Shown here: piece after piece, positions 8,050-15,218 of the stretch | Layout: the number at the start of each line of letters is the position of its first letter | Position numbering within the stretch: position 1 is the first letter of the stretch | Virus record (IMG/VR): IMGVR_UViG_3300046714_000549 | Coordinates: 1-23,412 of that record | Source of the DNA: a virus | Strand: one strand, 5' to 3' | DNA: 23,412 bases | Notes under the pieces: generated by a model | What the model was told of the DNA's origin: nothing | What the model saw: only the letters and a program-made list of their open reading frames with translations | The model's database searches: none | Program-made: the position numbers and the translations under genes

Positions 8050-8101
8050 GTTGGGTCATTCCGCCGTGGTTGCCGGGCCGGGTGCCCCTTACGATCCGGG
8101 G
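8050..8101 (+). promoter_or_regulatory. Late promoter P2 (surface-protein module)
   Basis: The upstream block differs from the other copies at one position only (TTCC instead of TTCT). TGGTTG at 8067-8072, a 17-bp spacer and TACGAT at 8090-8095 follow, then CCGGGG. The spacer sequence differs from P1 and P3 but its length is the same, as expected for promoter spacing under selection. The ATG of the next gene is at 8102, six bases past the -10, the closest of the four. Confidence 0.7.
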
Positions 8102-8674
8102 ATGCGGCACGCTGAAGCAGCCCGGGATCACAACAAGGCCGAAGGGCTCACGTTCCGGGGCCAGGGCTTCAGCGGCATGACGGGCACCATGGCGGCCGCG
8201 CTGGCCAACGCCGCGGCGGTGTTCGCGGCGCGCTATCCGCTGGTGGCCACGCACCGCTTCCTCGTGCAGTGGATCCACCTCCACTACGTGACGCTCGTCG
8301 GCTACACGGTGCCGTTCACCGCGGGCCGCTCGCTCATCTGCAAGCGCGGCAGCGGCGGGGATGCCTCGAGCGGCACGGACATCTCGGTCGTGCGCAACCA
8401 GTCGGACCTCACCTCAGAGAACCTGCTCACCGGGCAGGTCGCCACGACCGGCGCGCTCACGATGACCTCCGTCTCGTTCGAGACGCCCGTGAAGGCAAGG
8501 CTCCTGCTGGCCCAGGCGGGCAACGCGGGCAACGACTACGATGAGATCTGGACGTTCGACGAGCCGTTCATCCTCTTGCCCGGGCAGCTCCTGGGCATCC
8601 TCGCCGGGCAGGCCTTCGATGCTGCAGGGACCTGGCAGCTGAGCGTCAAGGGCGGCGGCGTCGAGGTCCCGTGA
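8102..8674 (+). CDS. Hypothetical virion surface protein, 190 aa
   Basis: A TTG start inside the promoter would give a longer frame, but the ATG at 8102 is chosen because it sits where the P2 transcript should begin. I do not recognise the family. The N-terminal 50 residues are helical and Ala-rich (GTMAAALANAAAVFAARYPL); the rest looks beta-rich (HYVTLVGYTVPFTAGRSLIC, MTSVSFETPVKARLLLAQAG, WTFDEPFILLPGQLLGILAG, WQLSVKGGGVEVP), like a jelly-roll receptor-binding or decoration protein. It is the first of a two-gene unit, overlapping the next gene by GTGA, in the fibre-gene region between neck and sheath. Confidence 0.65.
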   Translation: MRHAEAARDHNKAEGLTFRGQGFSGMTGTMAAALANAAAVFAARYPLVATHRFLVQWIHLHYVTLVGYTVPFTAGRSLICKRGSGGDASSGTDISVVRNQSDLTSENLLTGQVATTGALTMTSVSFETPVKARLLLAQAGNAGNDYDEIWTFDEPFILLPGQLLGILAGQAFDAAGTWQLSVKGGGVEVP

Positions 8675-9504
8675 GCGGGCTGTCGCTGTCGTACGGCTCG
8701 CGACCACGTCGGCGCGCACCATTCGACCCCTCGACGCTGAGCGGGATCATCGGGGCGATCCTCGACCCCGCACACGCCAGCACGGTGGTCACGGGCTTAG
8801 GCGTCTCTTCACTGGCGGACGAGCTCGGCGGCAGCCCCGCGGTGCAGTCCACGGACGGACTGCGCCCGCCCCGGGTCTCGGCCACCAACGGTGAGCTGGT
8901 GCTCCAGGGCGTCAACGACGTGCTGATGTGGCCCGCCAGCAGCGCCAACAACCAGCTCGTGACGTGGGGGTGGTGCGGGCACCTGCTGCTCGACAATCTC
9001 ACCGCTTCGAAATACCTGCTGCGCTACGGCCCCGGCGGCTCCACGGATCCGGTCGCCACCGACAGCCACAATCTGCGCGTCCTCGGAGACGAGTCGCTCT
9101 TCCTGCAGGTATTCACCGATGCAACGGGAGGGCAGGCGCGCAATGCCTCGATGGCCGGCGGCGCGCTGGACTCGACCAGCTACAAGTTCGTCACCCTGGA
9201 GATGAACCTGGCCCTGGTGGGAGAGGCCAACCAGGTCGTCATCACCGTCGAGGCCGCAGTGCAGGCGCTCAACTTCGCCAATTCGATCGGCGCCCCGGGA
9301 GCGATGCCGGCGGCCCTGCAGGGACAGCCCGGCGGCTCCGACATCATGCTGCTCAACAACCGAACGAACGCCAACCTGGCGCCCTGCATTGGGAAGCTGG
9401 GTCGGCAGTACATCCTGAAAGCGGCCATGCCTGGAGTGACGCGGGGCCTGCTCACGACAGCCGCCCGAGAGTATTTGAGGCAGCTGCGGCGCCCCGTCGC
9501 GTGA
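8671..9504 (+). CDS. Probable lectin-fold (LamG-like) virion protein, 277 aa
   Basis: GTG start overlapping the preceding stop as GTGA. After a basic N-terminus and a linker (residues 1-85), the sequence resembles a concanavalin A / LamG-like sandwich: QLVTWGWCGHLLLDNLTASK, NLRVLGDESLFLQVFTDATG, SYKFVTLEMNLALVGEANQV, SDIMLLNNRTNANLAPCIGK, then LGRQYILKAAM. This pattern is common in phage adhesins that bind glycans. The fold call is by eye and moderately supported. It is the last gene before promoter P3. Confidence 0.6.
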   Translation: MSGLSLSYGSRPRRRAPFDPSTLSGIIGAILDPAHASTVVTGLGVSSLADELGGSPAVQSTDGLRPPRVSATNGELVLQGVNDVLMWPASSANNQLVTWGWCGHLLLDNLTASKYLLRYGPGGSTDPVATDSHNLRVLGDESLFLQVFTDATGGQARNASMAGGALDSTSYKFVTLEMNLALVGEANQVVITVEAAVQALNFANSIGAPGAMPAALQGQPGGSDIMLLNNRTNANLAPCIGKLGRQYILKAAMPGVTRGLLTTAAREYLRQLRRPVA

Positions 9505-9527
9505 GCACTCCTGGTACGAACGTCGCT

Positions 9528-9584
9528 CCAGCGTTGGGTCATTCTGCCGTGGTTCAGCGGCCGGCTGACCCCTACGATCCGGGG
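9528..9584 (+). repeat. 57-bp direct repeat, copy B (identical to 2116-2172)
   Basis: Identical to 2116-2172 and carries promoter P3. Sequence identity stops right at the CCGGGG after the -10 element, so the duplicated or converted unit is essentially the promoter itself. Confidence 0.9.
9533..9584 (+). promoter_or_regulatory. Late promoter P3 (tail module)
   Basis: Same elements as P1: conserved block from 9534, TGGTTC at 9550-9555, 17-bp spacer, TACGAT at 9573-9578, CCGGGG. The nearest start, an ATG at 9587, is eight bases past the -10 and opens a minicistron rather than the sheath gene at 9622. Confidence 0.7.
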
Positions 9585-9586
9585 TG

Positions 9587-9622
9587 ATGCGTACCCAATC
9601 CGCACGGCTCCGGGTGACCTAA
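9587..9622 (+). CDS. Leader minicistron, 11 aa, overlapping the sheath start
   Basis: ATG at 9587 encodes MRTQSARLRVT and ends at TAA 9620-9622, which shares its last base with the sheath ATG (TAATG). The start lies at the expected 5' end of the P3 transcript, as the true starts do after P1, P2 and P4, and it begins ATGCG like the P2 and P4 genes. This supports translation, with ribosomes handed to the sheath by termination-reinitiation. The peptide itself need have no function. It is too short for codon statistics. Confidence 0.5.
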   Translation: MRTQSARLRVT

Positions 9623-10974
9623 TGTCGGGTATCGCGGACATCATCGCGGTCTCCATCACGATCCAGGACTCGGCACCCAAAGCCGTCGAGTTCGATACGA
9701 TCGCGATCATGTGCAAGGCCCCCTTCGCGGGCGGGCGGCTCTACCCGATTACCCCCCAGGGCCTGGCTGCGATGGTGACCGACACCTTCAGCACGAGCTC
9801 GCGCGCGTACCAAATCATGGGGCGCATGGCGGGGCAGGTGGGCGGCGCTGCCGAGGCCTACGTCTGGGGCAGGACGGCGCAGCAGACGCAGCTGCTGGAG
9901 CTCATCCCGGACATCACCGTCCTCGCCGTGGGCTCGGTGATCGCGTTTTCGATCTCCTACGCTGGGGTTACCTCCAGCATCTCGGTGACGGTGGCCGCCA
10001 ACACGGTCGACGCCATCTGCGATCTGCTGGTGACGGCCATCGGCGCCAGCGCCGCCGGCATCGCCGGCATCGTGGCGACTCCCGACAATGCGACGGCCAC
10101 CAAGATCACCTTGAGCAACGCCGTGCCCGGCACCTTCGTGCAGCTGGACGGCTTCCCCAAGAGCATCATGCTCGAGGACGTCTCGGTCGCCGGCACGAGC
10201 TTCGCCAACGAACTGGCCGCCATGAAGGCCGATCTCGGAGAGGCGGTCTACGGCCTGCTCATCGATGGCTTCTCGCAGACCGAGATCGCCCTGGCTGCCG
10301 CCTTCGCTGAAGCCAACGGCATGATCTTCCTCGGCCAGTCCGCGGACAACGAGATCACCACCTCGGACACCGACGACATCGCGACGACCATGAAGACCGC
10401 CGGCTACAACCGGAGTGCGGTCTGCTTCTCCCGCTACATGAGCGGAGACTTCGCAGCCGCGCTCCTGGGGTACCAGCTCGGCCAGACGCCGGGCTCCTCC
10501 AACTGGGCCATGACGCAGCTGTCGGGTGTCTCGGCCGACGTCCTCACGAGTGCCGCTCACACCATCGCTCGCGGCAAGCGGGCGCTGACCTACACGACCG
10601 ATCGCGGCGAGGCCCACACCTGGGACGGGTTTGCGGCGTCGGGTCGCTTCTTCGATCTGACGCACGGCGCGGACGCCTTGAAGGCGGACATGGAGACGCG
10701 CTGCTACCAGGTGTTCCTCAACGCCAAGAAGGTGCCCTTCAACGCGACCGGCGTGGCGATGCTGGAGGCCCCGATGCGCGCTGCGCTCACGGCGGCCGAG
10801 GGCAACGTCTCCGAGGCGGGGCTCATCGAACCCGGCTGGACCGTGACGATGCCCAACCTGGTTGGGTACTCGGCGGTGGACAAGGCCGCGCGCCATCTGC
10901 GCACGGCCTACTTCACGGCGGTGCTCACGGGCGCCGTCAACAAGCTCACCGTGGCCGGGACCCTCACGCTATGA
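9622..10974 (+). CDS. Tail sheath protein (DUF3383 family)
   Basis: The 450-residue protein has the DUF3383 sheath pattern in its C-terminal two thirds: SRYMSGDFAAALLGYQLGQT, then NWAMTQLSGV, WDGFAASGRFFDLTHGADAL, and ETRCYQVFLNAKKVPFNATG, ending with RTAYFTAVLTGAVNKLTVAG. Residues about 100-177 (9922-10153) are an inserted Ala/Thr-rich beta domain resembling the one in the cement protein at 3773-3985. The sheath contracts to drive the tube into the cell. Only a partial ribosome site (GGTGA, 9613-9617) precedes the ATG, so coupling to the leader minicistron is likely. It overlaps the next gene by ATGA. Confidence 0.85.
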   Translation: MSGIADIIAVSITIQDSAPKAVEFDTIAIMCKAPFAGGRLYPITPQGLAAMVTDTFSTSSRAYQIMGRMAGQVGGAAEAYVWGRTAQQTQLLELIPDITVLAVGSVIAFSISYAGVTSSISVTVAANTVDAICDLLVTAIGASAAGIAGIVATPDNATATKITLSNAVPGTFVQLDGFPKSIMLEDVSVAGTSFANELAAMKADLGEAVYGLLIDGFSQTEIALAAAFAEANGMIFLGQSADNEITTSDTDDIATTMKTAGYNRSAVCFSRYMSGDFAAALLGYQLGQTPGSSNWAMTQLSGVSADVLTSAAHTIARGKRALTYTTDRGEAHTWDGFAASGRFFDLTHGADALKADMETRCYQVFLNAKKVPFNATGVAMLEAPMRAALTAAEGNVSEAGLIEPGWTVTMPNLVGYSAVDKAARHLRTAYFTAVLTGAVNKLTVAGTLTL

Positions 10975-11216
10975 GCGCCGACCACATCCTGCAGTTCTTT
11001 GCGCACGAGCACCTGCCGCCGCATCTGGCGGCGGTGAGCAGGCCGTTCTGCGAACTGGCGCACGCCATCGTCTCCGGCGACAACATCGTCGAGAGCGGCA
11101 GCGTGACGTTCGGTCCGCCGCTGCCGCGCAACCCCGAGCGCACCGTCGCGCTGCGCAAGCTGCTCGAGTCCAAAGACGCCGCGGTCCGAGCCCTCATCGC
11201 CAAGGACGTCACGTGA
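10971..11216 (+). CDS. Small helical-hairpin protein, possible Acb2/Tad1-like nucleotide sponge
   Basis: 81 residues with two evident helices: HLPPHLAAVSRPFCELAHAI and NPERTVALRKLLESKDAAVR, joined by a loop (VSGDNIVESGSVTFGPPLPR). The pattern FxHxxLPxHL...F..LA ... LPxNPERTVALRKLLExKDAAVRA recalls small phage proteins that databases group with the Acb2/Tad1 hairpin domain, some members of which bind cyclic nucleotide immune signals (anti-CBASS, anti-Thoeris). The loop here seems longer than I would expect. The gene sits between sheath and tube, overlapping both (ATGA, GTGA), where a structural role is also possible. The helical hairpin is clear; the sponge function is a hypothesis. Confidence 0.6.
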   Translation: MSADHILQFFAHEHLPPHLAAVSRPFCELAHAIVSGDNIVESGSVTFGPPLPRNPERTVALRKLLESKDAAVRALIAKDVT

Positions 11217-11635
11217 ACTTCGACATCAACGGCTGCGAGTGTAACTTCGCTCTGATCCCGCTCAAGAACGGGCTGGTGTCCGTGGAGATCACCCCGGAAG
11301 GCCCGGCCTACGCCGACGACATCGGCGCCGACGGGCAGGTCTGCCGCAACGCCACCAACGAGTGCCGGGCGACGGCCAACGTGACCTTGAAGGGCTTCAG
11401 CCTGGAGAACCAGAAGCTCTCGGCGGTGTGCGGCCTCGACCGCGGCAGCTTCAACGGCGCGGGCATCGCACCCTTCCTCTTCCGGGACGGCAACGGCTCG
11501 AGCCTGTATGCCACCGACCAGGCGTGGATCATGGGCATGCCCGCCAAGACGTTCGGCGCGGGCCCGGGTGACGTCGTCTGGGCGATCCGCCTGGTGCTGA
11601 GCTCGCCGCTCAACTGGGTCGTCGGCGGGAACTAA
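11213..11635 (+). CDS. Tail tube protein (DUF3277-like)
   Basis: The start is the GTG at 11213, overlapping the preceding stop as GTGA; longer frames upstream run antisense to the logic of the preceding gene and are shadows. The 140-residue product has the tube pattern: GLVSVEITPEGPAYADDIGA, DGQVCRNATNECRATANVTL, LSAVCGLDRGSFNG, and AWIMGMPAKTFGAGPGDVVW AIRLVLSS near the end. This is the DUF3277 type of tube that accompanies DUF3383 sheaths. It forms the inner channel for DNA. Confidence 0.8.
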   Translation: MNFDINGCECNFALIPLKNGLVSVEITPEGPAYADDIGADGQVCRNATNECRATANVTLKGFSLENQKLSAVCGLDRGSFNGAGIAPFLFRDGNGSSLYATDQAWIMGMPAKTFGAGPGDVVWAIRLVLSSPLNWVVGGN

Positions 11636-11638
11636 GCC

Positions 11639-12100
11639 ATGGCCACCGAGTTCGAGATTGAGGGCCGCCGGTTCGAGGTGAAAGCCTTGGCGCCGGAGGA
11701 CTCGTGCCTCGGCCTCGAGATTCTGGGCAAGCTGCTCGGCCCCGCGATGCTCTCCGCGCTCACGGGCGTGACGGCCGAGATGACTCCCGAGGAGATCGGC
11801 CAGCAGCTGGACTACGGCTCTCTCGTGGCGTCCCTCGTGGGGCAGGCGAGCCAGCTCTCCGCGCTGCTCAAGCTCTTCGCCCCGGTCACCAAGTTCGACC
11901 GGGCAAACAACGGCAACCTGGTCGACATCAAGCTCTTCACCGGGGAACTGTTCGGCGGGAGAATGGATCTCCTCATCGCCTTCCTCGTGCAGGCGGTGCG
12001 GGCCGAGTACACCTGTTTTTTAGGTGGAAGCAACGCCCTCGGCCCGCTGCTAGCGGCGTTCGCGAAACCCTCCAAATCCCCGACGGCGCCCACGCCCTGA
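11639..12100 (+). CDS. Tail assembly chaperone, short form
   Basis: 153 residues between tube and tape measure, the standard place for the tail assembly chaperone. It is helical: VKALAPEDSCLGLEILGKLL, then YGSLVASLVGQASQLSALLK and DLLIAFLVQAVRAEYTCFLG. ATG at 11639, three bases after the tube stop, with GGGAAC weakly resembling a ribosome site. At 12016-12022 it carries a canonical slippery heptamer in the right frame, so a fraction of ribosomes should make the longer form. Such proteins coat the tape measure during tail assembly and are absent from virions. Confidence 0.75.
   Translation: MATEFEIEGRRFEVKALAPEDSCLGLEILGKLLGPAMLSALTGVTAEMTPEEIGQQLDYGSLVASLVGQASQLSALLKLFAPVTKFDRANNGNLVDIKLFTGELFGGRMDLLIAFLVQAVRAEYTCFLGGSNALGPLLAAFAKPSKSPTAPTP
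12016..12022 (+). promoter_or_regulatory. -1 programmed frameshift site T_TTT_TTA
   Basis: Zero frame reads TGT TTT TTA GGT, so T_TTT_TTA fits the X_XXY_YYZ rule exactly. Downstream, AACGCC (12032-12037) pairs with GGCGTT (12055-12060), and GCT (12046-12048) with AGC (12052-12054), giving a stem that begins nine bases after the heptamer, a normal distance for a stimulator. The -1 frame then stays open to 12291. A run of six T in such GC-rich DNA is itself unusual. Confidence 0.75.
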
Positions 12101-12291
12101 TCTGGAGAATCGTCTTGGACGCGCGCATCCCGGACGGGCTGACCGCGATCCGGCAGACGTGGTGCCTGCAGGACCTCCTGCACGCGCATGACTTACTCGA
12201 CGAGCTCGACGCGGCCCAGGCCCGGACCGAGGCGCGCGTAAAGGCCGAGCAGCAAGCCGCGCAAGCGGCAGCCAAGGCGGCACGAGGATGA
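12022..12291 (+). CDS. Tail assembly chaperone, -1 frameshift extension
   Basis: After slipping, reading resumes at AGG (12022) and yields 89 more residues, for a fused product of about 217. The extension contains GAHALIWRIVLDARIPDGLT, then AIRQTWCLQDLLHAHDLLDE and an Ala/Gln-rich coiled tail (VKAEQQAAQAAAKAARG). The motif with W, L, D and A residues recalls the second half of gpGT-type chaperones. Its stop overlaps the tape measure ATG as ATGA. Independent initiation at a TTG near 12115, after GGAG, is an alternative, but the heptamer and the tape measure context favour frameshifting. Confidence 0.7.
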   Translation, partial: RWKQRPRPAASGVRETLQIPDGAHALIWRIVLDARIPDGLTAIRQTWCLQDLLHAHDLLDELDAAQARTEARVKAEQQAAQAAAKAARG

Positions 12292-14090
12292 GCGAAGCGC
12301 TCCGCTCCCTGCTGGCCGAGTTCGTCGTCAACGTCGACAAGGCGGGCGAGCTCGCCAAGGGCAACGAGGCCGTCACCGCGCTGAAGGCCCGGCTCGGCGA
12401 GCTCGTCGCCGAGTTCGCGAAGGTGAAGGTCCCGGCGCAGCAGGCCGCCAAGGCCGCCGGGGACGTGTTCGCGCGTGCCGCTCAGACGGCGCAGCGCAAC
12501 CTGCAGGCCATCTCGGCAAGTCAGCTGGGCGGGCGCGCGGACAACTCCGGCTTCGGCGCCCTGGCGGGCCTGGCCAATCGCCCCCAGCAGGGCCCGGTGC
12601 TGCCCGCTGGCGTGGCGAAGATGCGCGCGGCCGAGCAGGCCGCCGCCGCCTACGCGCAAACCCTCCGGGGCAAGCTCGCGGGAGCCGTCGCCCAGGTCCG
12701 GGCGGGATTCAACGGAGGCGGCGGCAGTGGGGGCGGACCTGGCCTGCTCGCCAGCCTCACCTCGGTCAAGGCCGGGCTCATCGGGCTCGGCGTGGGAGCG
12801 GCGGCGCATGGCGTGAAGCGGCTCGTCGATGGCATCGGCGACATCCGGGAGAGCGCGCAGCGCCTCGGGGTCACGACCGGCACCTTCCAGCGCCTGCGGG
12901 TGCTGGCCGAGCAGAACGGCACCAGCGTCGGGGCGCTCGGCACGGCCTTCCGCAACCTGGCCAACTCGGCGGTGCAGCCCACCAAGCAGTCGGAGGCTGC
13001 CTTCACCAAGCTGGGCGTCTCGGTCAAGGATGCCCAGGGGCAGTTTAAAACCACCGACGATCTGTTCTTCGAAGTGTCGGCCGCGCTCGCCGACGTGGGC
13101 AATGAGACCGAGCGCAGCGCCCTGGCGCAGGATCTCTTGGGACGGAGCGCCCAGGAGCTGAAGCCCATCTTCGCTGCCGGCCGCGTCGAGATCGACAAGC
13201 AGCGCCAGGCGCTGGCCGCCATGAACGTGCTGAGCGATGAGACCATCGCCCAGGCCGACGATCTGTCGGACTCGTGGAAGGCCGTGGGCCCGTCGCTGCT
13301 GGCCGCAGCCGAGCCGCTCCTGCAGCTGCTGCTGCCAGCGCTGAAGTGGCTCACGGAGTCGTTGACCAAGGGCGTGGAGGTGGTCGGCAAGTTCCTGAAG
13401 CAGACGGATTTTCTGGCGGTCGGACTCACGGGGCTCGCCGTTGCCCTCACGACCTATGTCATCCCCGGGCTCGGCCTCATGATCGCGCTCGGCGGCGGCG
13501 CCACGCGGGTGCTGTTCGGCATGGCCGGCGCGGCGGCAAGCGCGGCGGTCTCGTTCGCTCGCTTCGTGCTGCCGCTGCTCTTCATCGAGGACTTTATCGG
13601 CTTTCTCAATGGGTCGGACTCGGTCATCGGCAGGACGCTCGACGCGCTCTTCGGCAAGGGTGCCAGCACGGCCGTGATCGATGCGCTCGCCAAGGCGTGG
13701 GAACTGCTCGCCTCATCGGTGAAGATCGTGCTCGAGGCGCTGCACCTCTGGAATCCAGACGACGCGGACAAGGCGCAGCAGGAGCGCGCGAATAGCACCT
13801 GGCAGGGCTCCAACTTCCAGCGGCTGTTTCAGAACATCGGCGACGCCTTCGCCACGATGGGCGCCGCCGGCGCACCCGGCGGACAGTTCGGAATGGCGGG
13901 CGGGATGCCCATGCCGGGGCCGTCGCCGAAGACCAGTCAAAACATGTCCGTCGCTCCGACCGTCACGGTCGGCGACAACGTCGTGAACATCAGCATGGCC
14001 CCGACATCGAGCGCGAGTCAGATCGCCAGCACGGTCGGCACGGAGCTGCAGTCCAATCGGGACGCGATCCTGTCGGCGTATCCGGAGTGA
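12288..14090 (+). CDS. Tape measure protein, 600 aa
   Basis: The longest intact gene in the window, directly after the frameshifted chaperone. The N-terminus is helical (LRSLLAEFVVNVDKAGELAK), followed by a Gly-rich linker (NGGGGSGGGPG, near residue 145). The segment GIGDIRESAQRLGVTTGTFQ RLRVLAEQNGTSVGALGTAF is typical of phage tail tape measure domains. Hydrophobic stretches at about 330-350 and 375-450 (ALTTYVIPGLGLMIALGGG, FARFVLPLLFIEDFIGFL) may insert into the membrane on ejection. At the usual 0.15 nm per residue this predicts a tail near 90 nm (inference). Confidence 0.9.
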   Translation: MSEALRSLLAEFVVNVDKAGELAKGNEAVTALKARLGELVAEFAKVKVPAQQAAKAAGDVFARAAQTAQRNLQAISASQLGGRADNSGFGALAGLANRPQQGPVLPAGVAKMRAAEQAAAAYAQTLRGKLAGAVAQVRAGFNGGGGSGGGPGLLASLTSVKAGLIGLGVGAAAHGVKRLVDGIGDIRESAQRLGVTTGTFQRLRVLAEQNGTSVGALGTAFRNLANSAVQPTKQSEAAFTKLGVSVKDAQGQFKTTDDLFFEVSAALADVGNETERSALAQDLLGRSAQELKPIFAAGRVEIDKQRQALAAMNVLSDETIAQADDLSDSWKAVGPSLLAAAEPLLQLLLPALKWLTESLTKGVEVVGKFLKQTDFLAVGLTGLAVALTTYVIPGLGLMIALGGGATRVLFGMAGAAASAAVSFARFVLPLLFIEDFIGFLNGSDSVIGRTLDALFGKGASTAVIDALAKAWELLASSVKIVLEALHLWNPDDADKAQQERANSTWQGSNFQRLFQNIGDAFATMGAAGAPGGQFGMAGGMPMPGPSPKTSQNMSVAPTVTVGDNVVNISMAPTSSASQIASTVGTELQSNRDAILSAYPE

Positions 14091-14094
14091 GCTG

Positions 14095-14877
14095 ATGGCC
14101 GACGATCTCATCTCCTACGATGGCGGGTTCCTCGCCTGCGACATGCTCGCCGACGCATCGATCGACGACACGAGCGAGCTCACGCGCTTCCCCATCGAGT
14201 CCGGATCCTTCATCAGCGATCACATGATCCGCCAGCCGCGGACGGTCTCTCTCACGCTCGTGCAGACGGAGACGCCGCTGCGGGAGACCAAGGGCTTCGC
14301 GCTCGCCCTCCAGTCGCTCTCCTACCAGGAGCGCCCCGCGGCGCAGCAGACCAACACGGCGCCGGTCCGGCAACTCGAGTTCCGTCCGACGTCGCTCTTC
14401 GCGCTATCGCAGGGCGCCCAGTCTTTGCTCTTTGGCGGGCCGCCGACGGAGCTGAAGGTCACCGGCCAGAAGTCAGACGCGCCGCTCGCCGGAAAATCCC
14501 TGAGCGTGCACGTGCTCTCCGCCGGGGCTCCCGTGGCGCGGGTCAACGAGTTCCACGCCCAGCTCCTCGGGCTGCTCGGGAGCGCGGCGCCCGTGATCGT
14601 GACCGTCAAGGGCGCGTCCTACGTCGATCTGGTGGTCGTGGGAGTCAAGCGCACCGACGCCCAGGGGCAGGTCGGCAAGGCCACCTTCGCCGTCGAGCTC
14701 CAGCAGATCGCCACGGTCGAGACGCAAACGGTCGATCTGCCGCCGGTGCCCAAGGCCAAGGCGCCCAAGCAAGCCGGGCCGAAGCCGGCGGTGCCCGCCA
14801 AGCTCACCACCGAGGAGAAGGCGACCATTTCGCTGCAAATCGTCCAGGGCGCGGGCGGCTTCACGGGGCCGAGATAA
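14095..14877 (+). CDS. Dit-like baseplate / distal tail protein, 260 aa
   Basis: First gene after the tape measure. Residues about 20-55 read LADASIDDTSELTRFPIESGSFISDHMIRQPRTVSLTL, the N-terminal pattern of Dit-like proteins in which a variable strand is followed by SDH and a PRTL segment. The middle is a beta-rich domain (GLLGSAAPVIVTVKGASYVD, VGKATFAVELQQI). A Pro/Lys/Ala-rich linker (about 220-240) precedes the C-terminus. A ribosome site GGAG precedes the ATG by eight bases. The product likely forms the ring joining tube to baseplate. Its stop overlaps the next ATG as TAATG. Confidence 0.7.
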   Translation: MADDLISYDGGFLACDMLADASIDDTSELTRFPIESGSFISDHMIRQPRTVSLTLVQTETPLRETKGFALALQSLSYQERPAAQQTNTAPVRQLEFRPTSLFALSQGAQSLLFGGPPTELKVTGQKSDAPLAGKSLSVHVLSAGAPVARVNEFHAQLLGLLGSAAPVIVTVKGASYVDLVVVGVKRTDAQGQVGKATFAVELQQIATVETQTVDLPPVPKAKAPKQAGPKPAVPAKLTTEEKATISLQIVQGAGGFTGPR

Positions 14878-15218
14878 TGCTGGTCATTCCCACCTTCTCC
14901 GGCGCCGACGCGGTCGAGGCCTACGACCAGCGCACCCAGCTCGAGGGCGTCGAGTACCTGCTGCAGTTCCGATACAACCTGCGCCGCGAGCTCTGGACGT
15001 TTTCGATCCTGGCCCTCGACGGCACCGACATCCTCACCGGGCAGACCGTGCACGTCGGCATCCCGCTCAATCGGCGGGCAGTGGGCGGCCCGCCCGGGAT
15101 CTTCCTGGCCACCAGTGAGACCGACGATCTCGCCTCCCCGATGTTCGAGGAGCTCGGTCTGCGGGTCAAGCTGGTCTACGTGACCGCGGCCGAAGTCGCC
15201 GATCTGGGGGTCACGTGA
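14877..15218 (+). CDS. Baseplate plug protein, 113 aa
   Basis: Matches the short phage baseplate plug family: an N-terminal strand, LEGVEYLLQFRYNLRRELWT FSILALDGTDILTG, then VHVGIPLNR, GGPPGIFLATSETDD, and a closing ELGLRVKLVYVT. The W in the RNLRRELWTFSI-type strand and the final VKLVYV are characteristic. By family it sits in the baseplate centre next to the hub. It overlaps its neighbours as TAATG and GTGA. Confidence 0.75.
   Translation: MLVIPTFSGADAVEAYDQRTQLEGVEYLLQFRYNLRRELWTFSILALDGTDILTGQTVHVGIPLNRRAVGGPPGIFLATSETDDLASPMFEELGLRVKLVYVTAAEVADLGVT

Noticed and set aside
8051-8101. In-frame TTG start that would add 17 residues to the 190-aa protein
   Set aside because: It would translate the promoter itself. 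The same amino-acid pattern (GHSAVV...PYDPG) appears ahead of the sheath gene out of its frame, showing that conservation is at the DNA level.
10862-11212. Upstream in-frame extension of the tail tube gene, overlapping the sheath end and the 81-aa gene
   Set aside because: The extension is Arg/Ala-rich with no family match; the GTG at 11213 with GTGA overlap gives the normal tube length.
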